Part shown: positions 10,759 to 23,766 of the stretch, piece after piece
Layout of the letters: the number at the start of each line of letters is the position of its first letter
Numbering within the stretch: position 1 is the stretch's first letter
DNA from: Cannabis sativa
Taxonomy: Eukaryota; Streptophyta; Magnoliopsida; Rosales; Cannabaceae
Assembly: GCF_029168945.1 (NCBI RefSeq)
Contig: NC_083604.1
Location: forward strand, 75,222,211 to 75,286,210
DNA length: 64,000 nt
Direction of reading: 5' to 3'
Notes under the pieces: generated by a model
What the model saw: the letters and a program-made list of their open reading frames with translations, nothing else
Database searches by the model: none
What the model was told of the DNA's origin: nothing
Translations under genes and position numbers: made by a program

Positions 10759-12767
10759 ATGGAAGGCAATTCCCAAAGTCCCCAAAATCTGCACTTTTAC
10801 AAGATAATTACAGAAGACAACCTACAACAGAATAAAATTGTAAGTTTGTTTAATCTATGAAGTTTCTTAATTAATAGTTATACCTCAAATATTCAAATAT
10901 TAGTATATTAGTTATAGGGTTTATTTGTTAATAAGAACCAACTAATTAGTGTAGAGTAGAAAATTTTGTTGAAACATTATTTGTTTTATTGAAAATTTTA
11001 GTTTTGCCAATCTTTGTATAGAGGAGACTTTATTGTAGTTTGGGATGGATTTTTTTTTCGAATGGAATAATTAACTTTATTAATTACAAACTTCGGCTAC
11101 CAACCAAGGTAGCAATTCAGTTAGAATAATGTAGCAGCCTTAACGATATTATGAACTACTATATTAATAGATCATTTAATAAAAGAAAAATAAATACTTT
11201 TTAAACTTGCTAGCAAACTTTTTACAATCTTTAATGACAAGACCAAACAAAGACTAGTTTGGGATGATTTAGCATTAAACTTCTATATTTAGAGTGTCTT
11301 TTGAAAGACTCAAAATTACTGGTTTAGTGTGACTGCCTAATAGTATGAGTTAAGGCTAATAGCTATGAATCTAATTTAAATATTAGGAATCATTAAGTTA
11401 GGGCTTAGTAGATTAATTCTTTTCTTTTTTTTTATATAAGCTTTAAGTATAAGCAAAAACTATGTCAAGTAGGCTAATAATAAGTTATTGTCATTTATTA
11501 GTATGTTGAATTTGATTTATTTATTTATTTATTTTTTTTTGTGTGGGGTTACAGTGGATTCCTTACCTTTTTATGAAAAAGTGTAGAAAGACATCAACAG
11601 AAACAGTATATGTTAAGACTGCAAGTGATAACTATAAATGGAAAATGAAATTACAATTTTATGATGGAAAATTTTGGTTAGAAGAAGGTTGGCCAGAATT
11701 TGCTAAGCATTATAATCTAAAAAGAGGCTACACCCTCACGTTTAGATATGATGGGAATTCTGACTTTAATGTTATTATATTCGATATAAATACAATAGAA
11801 ATAAATTATCCTTCTGTTCCTGACACTAAAGAATTCTTAACCCCTAAGAAAGAAGTTATAAATGGTGATGAGGTTTCATCTTCCAACAACAAAATGAAGA
11901 AGGCATTTGCATTGCCATGTCCTATGCCTATAAGACAAGCCAAATTTAATGGTGAAATAGAATTCGTAACACCTAAGAAGGAAAGCATGGATGCCACTGA
12001 TTTTGTCAAAATTTTTGATGAGTTTCCACAACCTAGAATGCAAAGTAGTGAATTTCAATTAGTTAATGTTCCACAATATGATCCGAATCCAATAATGACA
12101 GGTATGAAAACTTTCTTTCTAATCTTGATCTTGGATATGTCAATTTTTATGTTATACACTTTGTCAATTTTGTCTAACTCTTTTCTCTTGATAGAACAAC
12201 TTGATATTCTACCTAAAAATAATGGTAAAAAAATTAAAAAAAGATCGAAGATTCCAGAACATGTTAAACAACTAAAAGGGCATGAAAAAAGTTTAGCACT
12301 TCAAATGGCTGATGGTTTTAGATCCAAACGTCCATTTATCAAAGTTGTCATGCAACCTTCTTTCGTGTATGAAAATCGAATGGTAAGTTTTACTAATTTG
12401 AGATATTTTCAATTTCAATTGTATGTTTTCTTTTATTGTTTGATTAATTGTTTTTTTTGTTCTTAATTTTTAGACACTTTCAAACTCATTTGCAAAAGAA
12501 TATATAAAAAATACTTCATGTGATGTGATACTCAAAGTTTTGGAGGGGAGGAGTTGGTATATGCATTTCAAATATGAAAAGAATGGTAAAATGAGTGGAA
12601 AAGCAATGTTAAGAAGTGGATGGAATAAATTTGCAAAGGAGAATAACTTGGAAGTAGGTGATGTTTGTGTGTTTGTTCTTCTTGAGGGTGAAAATGACAA
12701 AATTGTATTTGAAGTTGTAATACTTCGTCTCAATGGAGATTCCAAAATCCCCATTTCTTACTTATGA
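10759..12767 (+). CDS. REM-1: B3 transcription factor, two B3 domains
   Basis: Four exons (10759-10839, 11555-12101, 12195-12382, 12474-12767) join in frame to 369 residues. B3-1 is about residues 12-113 (FYKII ... WLEEGWPEFAKHY ... TFRYDGNSDF ... EINYP), of the VRN1/REM type. B3-2 is about 254-369 (RPFIKVVMQPSF ... SGWNKFAKENNLEVGDVCVF). The linker carries two TPKKE motifs (TPKKEVINGDE and TPKKESMDATD) and a basic KKIKKRSK patch. REM proteins are nuclear DNA-binding proteins that act in flowering and gametophyte development. Unlike most neighbours, it stops at the end of B3-2 with no VKIE tail exon. It lies at the left end of the cluster and is the most divergent two-domain member. Confidence 0.9.
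11050..11240 (-). repeat. Possible LINE 3' tail fragment
   Basis: In intron 1 of REM-1, a T run is followed by AATTAACTTTATTAATTACA and a short richer segment. This resembles the poly-A end and untranslated tail of a minus-strand LINE. There is no coding support. Confidence 0.25.
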
Positions 12768-12910
12768 ACACAATTAGCATAGCATTTAGATTTTTAAAAT
12801 GTTTACTTATATTTGTATTTAATAATAATTTAATTGAGATGATAATTTTAGTGAAAATATTTGAATTTGTTTGACATTTGTATTGATAAATTTTAGCTAA
12901 ATAATATAGA

Positions 12911-13016
12911 AATTTTTTATAATGCACTCCTCTAAAAGGATTTTATTGTTGCATTCTCCTGAAATAGATGGAGAATGTATTGGTGGACTTCTTTTAGGGA
13001 TGCATTGTAGAAGTAT
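12911..13016. mobile_element. Short foldback MITE, relative of 4764-5174
   Basis: The left end TATAATGCACTCCTCTAAAAGG is mirrored by CTTTTAGGGATGCATTGTAG at the right, with GCATTCTCC and GGAGAATGTATTGG inside. The terminal words match the longer MITE next to the peroxidase gene, but the body has been lost. Confidence 0.65.
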
Positions 13017-14039
13017 CCAATAATATTTATTCTTGGTTTTATTAATTTTATAATATTATTATATATTTAAAAATAAAAATTATGTAGATATTTTATATAA
13101 GAAAATTTAAATTTAAAATACTATTTTTAATTTTATTGGTTTAACTTTGAATTAAAATAAAAAAAATTATGTAGATATTTTATATGAAAAAATTTAAATT
13201 TAAATTTAAAATATTATAGATATTTTTAATTATATTACAATTCCACTCAATTAACAATTCACGATATCTTATTTAAATTGATTTTATGATTGGGGTTGCT
13301 AAGCTAGATATTAATTTTGAATGTTTTCTTAAATGATATTTTGAATGTTTACCATGTCACCTACAAATAATATTTGAATTTTATTTTTGTTGCTAAAATA
13401 ATTGATAAATAACTATAACATATAAAATTATTAAAAAAAATCACATGAATGTTGAAATAGATATAAATATACCAAAACAACCCTTTTAAAATTACCCATA
13501 AATATATACTTTTATCAATAAAATTAAGTAACTACGTCAGGAAAAAGAAAAAAAAAAACAGTTTCCCTTTTTGTTTGGTAAATTATCCCAAAAATCTCGA
13601 TGACCAAATTTAAAATTGTGATTACTTGTTCATCACTCCTCACTCATCCCCTTCCCTATTCCTTACCAAAAAAAAAAAAAAAACCTATCAAATCAAAATT
13701 ATAACTTACCAAATTCATCATCTCCCAAAAAACGACTAGTTATTATTTTTGTTTTTAGCACAAAATTTGGCATTTGGTTACAAAATAAAATAAAATAAAA
13801 ATGAGAATAAGAATAGAGTATAATGTAATTTTTATTCTTTTATTTGATGAAGACTATAAAATTACTAACAAAATAAAAATTATTATATTTGGTATTGTAT
13901 GGAATGAAATAAAACTTTTATCATTCTGACCAAATTACCTTTTACTCTTCTAAAATAACTTTTGATTTATCACATTATCATTATTTTACAAATTAAACAA
14001 ATAAATAATATATATTTATGTATCAATCTTTTAATTATA
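13017..14039. other. AT-rich stretch with a duplicated 90-bp segment and a REM-1-promoter-like piece
   Basis: AATTATGTAGATATTTTATA occurs at about 13078 and again at 13167. At 13680-13730, CTATCAAATCAAAA...CATCATCTCCC resembles the sequence upstream of REM-1 (10592-10630), possibly a duplicated promoter whose gene is gone. No ORF of interest. Confidence 0.4.
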
Positions 14040-14715
14040 CTAGGTGATCGTTACGTGCCAAGCCACGTACTATTAGTTTTATTTAATATTTTAGTTTTTT
14101 ATTTTAATTAATAATTAAAATAGTATAATTATTTGAACGATTTGTTTTAAAAAAATAAAATATGTGTCAGTATATTTAGTAAGTAAAACATAATTGTGTT
14201 ATAATAATGTATGTTATTAATAGTAAAATGTACATTAATCTTCTAATTGAAAAAAGTTCTATTATCTCATTTCATATCTAATAATAGCTACACAACTATA
14301 TATTTATAGACTTTCACATTTTTTGTAAATTACTAATAAGCACCAATAATATTTTCATATTCTAATATTTTTCAACCTTCTCCTCTTGGTGGTAAAATTA
14401 AAAATAAAACTAAAAATAATCACAAACATATAAGGTAAATATCTATATTTTTCTTTTTTTAAAAAAAAAAAAATTATTAATATTCTCCCAAGATAGGTTT
14501 GTTAGAGAGATATGTGGCTAAGATGATTTTTTTTAATTTAAAAAGAGATTATTAATATTTAAAAGATTGTTTAATTTTTTGGTTTAATTATTGGGTTTAT
14601 TTGTTAACGGGAGATCAAACCTAATCGTTAAATTTAACAGAATATTCTTTTATTTTTAAGTATATTCTGTTAAACTAAGAAATGCCGTTAGATGAGCACT
14701 TTTAATATATAAAGA
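14040..14715 (-). mobile_element. Helitron-like element, non-autonomous
   Basis: Read on the minus strand, the element starts TCTTTATATATTAAAAGTGC (14715, next to an A) and ends with a hairpin, TACGTGGCTTGGCACGTA, then ACGATCACCTAG and a T (14040). This is the 5' TC / 3' hairpin-CTAG pattern of Helitrons inserted between A and T. The 5' 200 bases match the 5' end of the larger element at 60623-63166. No coding content. Confidence 0.7.
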
Positions 14716-16500
14716 TTTCTAAGATCCATTATTAAAAATAATAAAATTACACATAAATAGTTATAACAAGTAGCTAATCATAAATTTTAGAGAAATTTGC
14801 GACAGAAGTTTTCAAAAAATTCAATTTGATACAAATAAGTCATCAACCTCAAAAAATAACGGTATAATAAAAATTATGTAGAATGTTTGTTTATTTTAAA
14901 ATCAATATCTTCTTTTTATTTTCATTTTCAATTACACTACATTATTTCTTCTTATTACAATCATTTTAAATTTAATAGCTACCCAATAGATCCCCATACT
15001 CAATCAGAATTCCCTTATTCCGAACCCATTGAAATTAAGCGGAGCATGAGAAACAAGGAAAGAGTTGGAGTGCATTATTCACTTATTACCCACTCAATTT
15101 TCATCTCTTATATTTTTATGCCTTATAACAATGCTAAAAAGGTAAATAAATAACTTTGAAATCTGTGAGAACTTAGAAGACATATGAAACTTTGCTCATT
15201 TTTTTTTTTAAAATAAAAAAGAAAAGAAAAGAAATAGGAAAATCCATGTGTTTTTCTATCATTGGAATTTGGACATGCAAATTTTTGTAAGTTGAAGAAC
15301 AAAAAGAGAGTGAGAGAAAGAGAGAGAAGTGCATAATTTCAATGTGACCAATGATGTTCAGCCAAATGGACTTGTATTATTCATGATCCATTTCATAGTA
15401 CACATTAAAAGTGTACTAAAATTCATACTTATATTGTGGTCGGTGTACCTAGTTAACTTTACCTTAACTCCTTTTTCTCATTTTTACCAAAATACACAAA
15501 CCATTTTACAGATTTACTCACAAATTTCGTATGACACTCCTCTACACACCTCAACAACTACTGCCTTTTCCTATTTCAATGGCTTCTCTATAACAAAAAA
15601 AAAAAAAAAGCTTGATGGTGGTGGTGGCCCTCATTTTCGACGACCTTTCCCTATCTACTGAAGCTGTAAAAAGGGTATATTTCCATCTTACCATTAAACA
15701 ATAAACATTACTTAATCTTGTTTTTCGATTGATTTTTCATGAAGTTTGAATCACAGTGGGTGTTTATGTTTTAATCATTACAAAAAACATAAACAAAAAA
15801 AATCCCTTGGATTGGATCTCTTAGATTTATCTACTCTGGTTTTTTATACTATCAACTTCCTCTTGTGATCCATGGAAAGAGTAACCATCCCACATTTTGA
15901 TCTGGGTCTCTCCATTTTCTCAAAATTCTCTTCATTTTAATGTGATTTTTTCTATCATTGTTGGTGACAGAATAAGGGTTCAATTGAGATAATGTGTCTA
16001 TTGTAGTTAGGGGTTTTCAGAAAGTTGATCTTATGCATATTCTTCCTTGATTCTTTTCCCCCCTTATATTTTGGATAGTTATGTATATACATTGTTAAAT
16101 GGCTTAAGCTGAGTTTAGTGGAAAGTCATTAAGCTATTATCTCTGAATTTCATGATGGCATTGTTGAGATAAGATTACCCTTTTATTCCTATCGATATTG
16201 ATGAGTTTTACATTGATTTGGTAAATCTGAGTACCCAAGAATTAAGTTGTTTAAGATGATTCTTAGCTCTATTTGGCTCATTTGTTATTATCTCTGGTTT
16301 GTTATTTGTTTTGATCTTATACATTGTTCAATGGCTTAAGCCTGTTGATTTTGATGAGTATTATATTGATTTGGGAAATCTGAATGAGCACTCAAGGATC
16401 AAGACATGTTTTTATCATCTCTTTTTTGTTATTTGTTTTCAGCACATGAAAGTGAAGGTGGAGTAATATTCAAGTTGATTATCAAATAGAAGTGGTGTGA
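14716..16500. other. Gene-free stretch and REM-2 upstream region
   Basis: Short ORFs at 14887-15153 and 15329-15661 show no recognisable domain and strong AT bias. From about 15600 the sequence is less biased (GATGGTGGTGGTGGCCC, TCCATGGAAAGAG). It could hold the leader and 5' untranslated introns of REM-2. I find no first B3 exon here. Confidence 0.4.
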
Positions 16501-17198
16501 ATGTATATGTTTACTACTCAGAAAACAAGTCAACATCGTTTGACTTGTAGTCAAAGAGCTAGAATTCTTGCAAGAGTTCCCTTTCAATCAAAGAAACCTT
16601 TCTTTAAGATTCTTATGCAACCATCATATGTTGACTCTAGGAAAGACCAAATTGTGAGATTCATAGTACATTAAATTTCATCTAATACTGTTTTTTTTTC
16701 TCCTCTTTCTTTCTGCATCTAATAATGTTTTCATTCATGAATTGTTTGAGCAGTTTATACCACTTAAGTTTGCCATGACATACATTAAGAATCAAGGTGA
16801 TGTCATTCTTACCGGTCCTAATGGCAGATATTGGTCATCCGAATTCAAAATGAGGACTGTAAAAACCAAGAATCCCGGTCCTAGAATCTGCAATGGTTGG
16901 CGAGAATTCGCAAAGGGTTACAATTTAGAAATTGGTGATGTCTGCATTTTTGAGCTTCTTGATGGGATTCAAACCACATTCGAAGTTTCCATAGTTCGAT
17001 TCGCTGAATATGAATGTTGCCAATGGTCTCAAGGTGAGTTATAGTAGCTTAAATTCATAAATTCCAGCTTTTGGGGAGTCATCTAATTTTGTTTAGTTAC
17101 CAAAAGCATCAAATTTTTCAATGTGTTCAGATAGTAAATATGCAAATGGTGGAAGCAAGGCATACAAAGATGTGAAAGTAAAGATTGAAATTGAGTAA
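16501..17198 (+). CDS. REM-2: single-B3 protein
   Basis: Three exons (16501-16653, 16754-17033, 17131-17198) give 166 residues. One B3 domain covers about residues 33-133 (KPFFKILMQPSYV ... CNGWREFAKGYNLEIGDVCIFELLDG ... FEVSIVRF). The last small exon ends KDVKVKIEIE, with VKIE at 161-164. Exons 1-3 align with exons 3-5 of REM-7, so this gene equals REM-7 without its first two exons. A stop codon (16498-16500) stands directly before the ATG, so the short form is what the sequence supports unless a distant 5' exon exists. It is either a true one-domain REM or a 5'-truncated copy. Confidence 0.75.
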
Positions 17199-17490
17199 CT
17201 AAGTCCTTATTGAAAGTTTGTGGTATGTCTGAACTAGAACCTTGTGAATCCATGATTGTGGACCATGTTGTCATGTACTGATGTGGTGCTATGAGATGTT
17301 AAGTGGGTTTTTTCTGCTACAATAGTTCTATGTGATGAGTATATAACATGTAATGTACATATTATATATATTTATATAATGTATGGTAATGCTGCTTTTG
17401 AAGTGATTTTGAGTATCTTAATATTACTAAGTTTTTTTGCCTTGAATAGTTTTTGAGTGATTATTATTTTAAGAGGGTGTTCTAGTATGT
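17199..17490. other. 3' flank of REM-2
   Basis: Probable 3' untranslated region. A minus-strand ORF here is a shadow without domain support. Confidence 0.4.
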
Positions 17491-17650
17491 TGTATCGTAT
17501 TATCGCATTGTATTGTATAGTATTATATTAAATTATTATTTTATATTTTTATAAAATATTATATTAAATTTTGATTTATATCAAATATAAAAATATGATG
17601 TAAAATATAATTTAATATAATATTATACAATACAATACGAGCAATACAGT
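17491..17650. mobile_element. AT-rich inverted-repeat MITE
   Basis: ATTGTATTGTATAGTATTAT at the left is mirrored by ATAATATTATACAATACAAT at the right, so the element folds on itself. A related half-copy (ATTATATTGTATAGTATTAT) lies near 47405. Exact ends are uncertain. Confidence 0.55.
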
Positions 17651-19500
17651 TTGGTAACTGGTTAGAACCTTTTTTTCTATTTATAAAATAACACAAGTAA
17701 ATCCTTAACAGCATGATTCTCATCTCTCAGTAAGTAACTTTTGTTGTGTGTTGTGTTTGTAAAGATGTCCCTTTTGTTTATATTTTCGTAGAGAAGAAAA
17801 GTGGTGGAAGAAATGAAATTGAGAGATAGAATTGAGTTGTTTCGTAAGAAAAAAAAAAGACAAGAGAATAGTGAGAAGAAAAGTAGAGAGAAATAATTAA
17901 GTATATTATGTTTATGTTGGAATTTATTTTATTAGGGTTTTAATTTATTAAAATGTATGTTTGATTATCATATAAATAATATAACCTCCTAAAATATGAA
18001 ATCATAAAAATGACAATTAACACATAAGATTAAGAAACCTTACAATAATGGCAGTGAAAATTAATGACTTTTTCTATTTAATCACTCTAATGCTTGATTC
18101 TTTTCTGTAGTAGGATATTGTCAAGTGATGAACTTGGATTGCTTCTTTAAACTCGAAAAGTGACAAATCTTTACGATCTTCCACATATATCTGAGTACCA
18201 CTTTGAATAGTATGGGTTGGTACTCAACTCACTACTTGAACAATTTTGATAAAGAGAAAATGCTATATTTTCACAAAAAATAATAGAGAGAGAGCTTTTC
18301 TTGTCAATTTTAGGCCAAAATCACTTAGAAGACTTAGGTTGACAAAGCTCTCATTTCTTTCTATATAGCCAACACACTAAGATTATAAGATGGACTAAAA
18401 TAAAGAAAGTTTGACCTAAACTCTAAGGAAAACTTACAAAAATATTAGAATTTGGGTTAATTTTTACAAAAATACTGTCATACGGAAATCTTTTCAAAAA
18501 TACTGTGTTTTTATAAAACACCAGTAAAACACAAAACAGAACAACTCAAAACAACAGTAGAACAACTAAAAAACACCAATAGAACAACGGTGAAAACTTA
18601 ACATAATATACTGTAGTATGAAACTTATAAAAAAAACACAGTAAAAAAGTAAAAACTACCGCTGGCAATATTTTTGTTAAAAAAATAGCAAAAGTTAGAA
18701 GAGAAATTTACAACTCATGACTAAAATGTAAAGTATTTTACATTTTTACTTTTGTTCCGTATCTTCTTCTTTTGTACACTTCATTATTTTCATCATTACT
18801 TTTTAAACTTTCATTAATTACATTTTTACGATTTGGACTTACATGCATATTTTTGTCTATAACTCTCTTCCACTCTTTATTTCCTTGTTCATTTTCTATA
18901 TACATTTTCTCTCTCAACACAATTATCTTCTACAATGAGGGTCACATCAACTTCTTTTTCACCTTTTTTATTTTTTTTTTTAAAAATCACTTTTTGTAGT
19001 TAGTATGCACCCATTTCACATACAGGTGTTTACAACCTATAGTTGTAACTAGTTCTAGGTTATCTTCCCCTTTTCTTACTTTTTTTTTTTTTTTCAAAAA
19101 GGCTAATAAAAAAAACTCTAAAGTTGTTCTTGTTATGGGTAAAAAATCTCTTTTAACCTTCGAAGCTAATTGTAATTGAGGAATGAAGCCTTCTTATTTT
19201 TGAAAATATTTTTTTCGTGAGAAGGTTGAATCTCAAATGGCTAAGCACCATAAAAAGCATATAGAAGTGGCGGCCCTATCCTATTTTAGTATTATATAGT
19301 TGATTTTTTTTTATATTATTATTTTTATTTATAGTTTATAAAATATAAATTTATATGCTCAAAAATGATTTGAGTCTAACTGATTGTATTTGAAATATCA
19401 CATTAAATTTATTTGCATCCACACGCATTAAAAAATTTATTAAGCTAATTCAATAGTACTCATCTTTCAGCTCCCACTCCCACTTGAAAAAAAAAAAAAC
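17651..19500. other. Gene-free stretch
   Basis: AT-rich sequence. 18500-18620 has a loose run of AACAACAC/AACACCA words. The short ORFs at 18738-18999 on both strands are low-complexity and overlap each other. Nothing is assigned. Confidence 0.4.
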
Positions 19501-19733
19501 ACTTGTCACGATCTAAGACACAAAGAATCTCCATTATAGTTGTTTTTAAGTGTTTTTTTTTAATTTCCAACCGCCTCTAAATGGTATAATGCAATTTTAT
19601 ACCTACGGTTTTATCAAAAAACCGCCTCTAAATGTCAATTTCGAACATAGCGGGTATTTTCACACCCTTTAGCTTCCCTTTTTATAAATGGGGTTGAAAA
19701 AACTGCCTCTAAAGGCAAACATTGTAGTAGTGT
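19500..19733. mobile_element. CACTA-type terminus with subterminal repeats
   Basis: The tract ends CATTGTAGTAGTG at 19733, the complement of CACTACTACAATG, a CACTA (En/Spm) transposon end. Three subterminal copies of CCGCCTCTAAATG / CTGCCTCTAAAGG lie between 19568 and 19715. The partner terminus was not found. Confidence 0.5.
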
Positions 19734-19735
19734 GA

Positions 19736-22090
19736 CTCAATGTATTGATGCTTAATTATTTAAATTCCATATTAAATTCAGGTTATTATTCATTATTTAT
19801 ACATGGAGATTTAGTTATTCAACGAAGATCAAATTGAGTATATGTTTATTTGTCATGGTATAAGTGATTTGTAGTTGTTTTCGTTTTATTCAGATAAATT
19901 TTATGTTGTTCTTACGTTTCTTTTAGGTTGTCAACAAAATATATTGATATTTAAAGCAGTGTTATTGTCTAGTTGTTTTTTAATTGTACTTGAGTTGTCC
20001 AAAAAAGATAAACAAAATGAGTATATATTTAGTTTTTTAGATATATTTTGGAGTAGTTATCTAGTTATTTTGTAAGTGATTTTTAGTTGTTGTGCAATTA
20101 TATTGATGTATATTTTAATTTATTTTTTCTATTTTTTTTGTTGTATCATGGTGTTGTATAAGTAATTTGTCACTGTTTTTGATTTATTGAGATTGATATT
20201 TAGTTAGTTTACATATTAAAGTAGTGTTGTTGTCTAGTTATTTCTCAGTTGTAATTGAGTTGTCCAAAAGAGATAATAAATAGTCTTATAATTATGAGTA
20301 TATATTTAGTTTTTCAGACATATTTGAGAGGTTGTCCAAATGTTTTGTTGTTGTTTTGATGTATATTTTAGTTTATTTTTTATACTTTTTTGGTTGTGTT
20401 TGTATATGTGATTTGTAGTTATTTCTGTTTTATTAAAATTAATTTTATGTTGTTCTTACGTTTTTTTTAGGTTGTCAAACAATATTAAAACTAATATCAA
20501 ATTATATTTTTGTTTGACCAATAAAATATTATTTTATATTGACCAACTAATAATATTATTTTTAGATTAAAATTTTATTATTTAATTTTTAAAAATAATA
20601 TTATCTTCTTTCCTATTTTTTTATAATGTGCCGTAAAATTATTTTTCCTACAAAATTATTTCAAATAAAAATATACCACATTCATTTTATTAAATTTTAG
20701 ATAAAGTTATTTTTTTTTTAGAAATTAATGTATTTTTAGATATGTATTTTTGAGCATTTAACACAACTCTAACTAGCTTATTACTAATCCCTAGCAATTC
20801 AAGTTGATAAAAAATATTCCAATTCAAAATTTTAAATCAAATTATACCAAATGAGTATATGTTTAGTTTTTGTTGGGTACATATATTTTTGAGTAATTAA
20901 TGTATAATTCTTTTGTACTTTGTAGTTGTGTTTTATTTTTAAGATTATTTGTGTGTTGTTTTTATTTAATTTTTAGTTGACGCAATGTGTTCATGCCTAA
21001 CTAATTTTTATATTAAAATAAAATTGTTATCGTGTTGTTTATTTATTGTTATTAAGTTATTTGACCAAGAGAAAAATAAGTATATGTTTAGCTTTTTATG
21101 GCTACATATATTATTGAGTTGGTATAAATGTGTTTTGTGGTTACTTTTAAATGCATTTTATACCTTAGTGGTATTTTTTATTTTCTTAGAATCATTTTCA
21201 TGCTTATGTAATTTGCATATTGAAATGGAGTTGTTACGCCGTTTTTTTTACTATTATTTAGTTGTTTAATTAAGAGAAATGATATGTATACATACTTTTT
21301 TATAATATTTGTGTGTTGTTTTTATTTTATTTTTTAAGTTTACGCAAGTATTGATGTCCAATTAATTTTCATATTAAAATAAAATTGTTATTGTGTTGTT
21401 TATTCGTTGCTATTAGGTTGTTTAACAAAGAGAAAAATGAGTATATATTTATTTTTTTAATGTGTAGATATATTTTAGAGTTGGTGTACAAGTATTATGT
21501 ACTTGTTTTTAAATTTATTTTATAGATTATTTGTGTGTTTTTTTCTTGGATCTGATGCAATTCATTGAGTTGTTTTCATGCCTATTTAACTTGCATATTA
21601 TAGTATACAGTTGTTTATTTGTTGTTATTTAGTTATTCAATCAAATAAAAATGTATATATATACATGTTTATTTTATTCTATACATTAGTGGTATTTTTT
21701 ACTTTTTTAAAGTTATTTTTATGCCTATATAATTTGCATATTGTAGTGGAGTTTATGCAGTTATTTTTTGTTGTTATTTAGTTGTTTAACTAAGAGAAAT
21801 AAATGTATATATATATATATGTTTTTTTATTTGTGTGTTGTTTTAATTTTATTTTTTAAGTTGACATAAGTGTTGATGCTCAATTAATTATTATATTAAA
21901 ATAGAATTGTTATCGTGTTGTTTATTTGTTGCTATTAAGTTATTTTAGTATTGTATTTTTTGAGATTTTTGTCTTATAAATTTATTTTTGTTTGCATAAT
22001 ATGATAAACTTTAATTGATTTATATATTATAGTTAAGTTGTTTTCTAGTTGTTTTTGTGTTGTTTTTTAGTTGTTTTGTGTTGAGAAACG
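19736..22090. repeat. Degenerate T-rich tandem-repeat tract
   Basis: Diverged units recur. One form reads ATTAAAATAAAATTGTTATC plus GTGTTGTTTATTTATTG, with copies near 20990, 21365 and 21890. A second form reads TTGCATATTGAAATGGAGTTG and then TTATTTAGTTGTTTAA, near 21210, 21590 and 21735. Earlier units have TTATGTTGTTCTTACGTTT near 19899 and 20445. Neighbouring same-type units are often about 370-375 bp apart. Small ORFs in it have no coding meaning. Confidence 0.55.
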
Positions 22091-22270
22091 TTGAAATTCA
22101 CTTTGTCCGAATTCGCCACGTGGCAACCACTGCTGCGTTCTGACGCTACAGTTTGTGAGCGTCAGACAACTCTGAAGGCTTTGTCCCTCACTCGCGTGTG
22201 AGTCTCACTCGCCCACATAGCCACATGTGTGTCACACTTCTCCTTGCGCATTTGGGGAAGTTTTTCTACC
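22091..22270. other. Short GC-richer island
   Basis: About 180 bases with CGCCACGTGGCAACC, GACGCTACAG..GAGCGTCAG and CTCACTCGCGTGTGAGTCTC stand out from the AT-rich surroundings. The last two are small inverted repeats. Probably a piece of a mobile element; its family is not recognised. Confidence 0.35.
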
Positions 22271-22399
22271 GTATTTTTGTAAATAACAAACTTTAAAAAT
22301 AGTATATTTGAAATCAATAAACAATATAAATGTTTATTTTTGCTTGTAGTAGTATAAATGTTTATTTAAAGTAATATTAACCTAAAATAGAAAAAATCC

Positions 22400-23766
22400 C
22401 AAGTTAGAATACCATATAAATTTTCCAACTCTAACCCATCGCCGATACACAATAGTAAGCCCATAGATTTAATTTTTGTCACTTTATTTCATTTAATAAA
22501 ATAAATACGTCTTTTCTAATTTTACCATTTATCTTATTTAATTATTTAAATACCAAATTTAATTTAATAATCATAAATAATGGTTAAATAAAATACAATT
22601 TAAATGTATTTATTAATTAGACTCACAAAGTGTTTAAATTAACAAATAAATCCTTATTTTTTTATTTTAATCTCAAATTTGCCTAATCCTTGTAAAAATT
22701 CTCAAATAAGACTATGTCTTATTTTAAGTCTTATTTTAGAATCTTAATTGGCTTATTAAATCAATTGATTGAGTCTACAAGGTAATATTATCCCAGATAA
22801 TGTGAGGGATCATAGGCCTATGTAACTAAGCTCTTAATAAGTAAATGTAAAGTTTACTAAGTAAATTTCCTAGCTTATTAATTCTTCCTAACTCCACTAT
22901 AGATTCAGAATTGCTTTCTTTATTACATAGAATGCTCTATATACCAACTATAGATACATAATGAATTATCTGTTGTTTCAATCTAAATAATCAATTATCC
23001 TCTATAAACGGTTTACATCAAGTAGGGACAAATTTATCATTTTACCATTCAATGTATTTTATCCTTAAAACACTTAGCTCCTTATAAATGATATTTCAAT
23101 AAACTAATATAGTTACCGAAATAAGAGCTCTTCCATTTATATCGTTTAGCCAAGCTATAAGGAAACTATCATTTCTTTTAAATAGTTATATAAATTATAG
23201 ATTCTACACTCAATTGCGCTACCGAATTTCCGACATGTAATTATGGACTAGTCCTACGGGTAACCTGGTAACGAACAAGTCTAGGAACCTATATAGTATA
23301 ATTAAGCTAAAACTTAACCATCTCATGATTGAGATCAATTAAGTTATATTGACTTAGAAAAGACATAACAATAAGTTTATAATGTATTTTCCACTGTCAA
23401 TATCGGTCCAATCCGATGTATAGCCAATACATCCGATACAAGTTTACTTTATTAATGCTACGGAAAAGACATTCTACTTATTCAAGTGTAAGTAAAATAC
23501 ATCGTTAATAATCACGTCAGTGTAAATCTAATACACTGATAAATTATGAGACTAAATAGTTTAAAGAATATAATCATGATTATTTTTCTCAGTGTTGACA
23601 ACACTATAATCATGAGTAATTATATATTCAAGATTTAATAGAATATATATATAAAATTTATAATCATGAAAATATCATGTAAATCAAACAACATAAAATA
23701 ATTTTTGATTAATTAATAAATAAAATTATATTAAAACGAGTTTTATCTAATCATAAAACCCCAACA
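22400..23766 (-). mobile_element. Probable LTR of a Ty1-type element
   Basis: The right end reads ATAAAACCCCAACA at 23766. On the minus strand this gives TGTTGGGGTTTTATG, a common start of plant Ty1/copia LTRs. The stretch lacks ORFs and has the mixed composition of an LTR. The left boundary is a guess, and no second LTR was found, so it may be a solo LTR. Confidence 0.4.

Noticed and set aside
14887..15661. Two ORFs of 88 and 110 codons before REM-2
   Set aside because: No family resemblance and no paralogue in the cluster. The second ends in a poly-Lys run from an A tract.
18738..21269. Several Phe-rich ORFs that look like membrane proteins
   Set aside because: They fall in T-rich repeats and shift frame between repeat copies.
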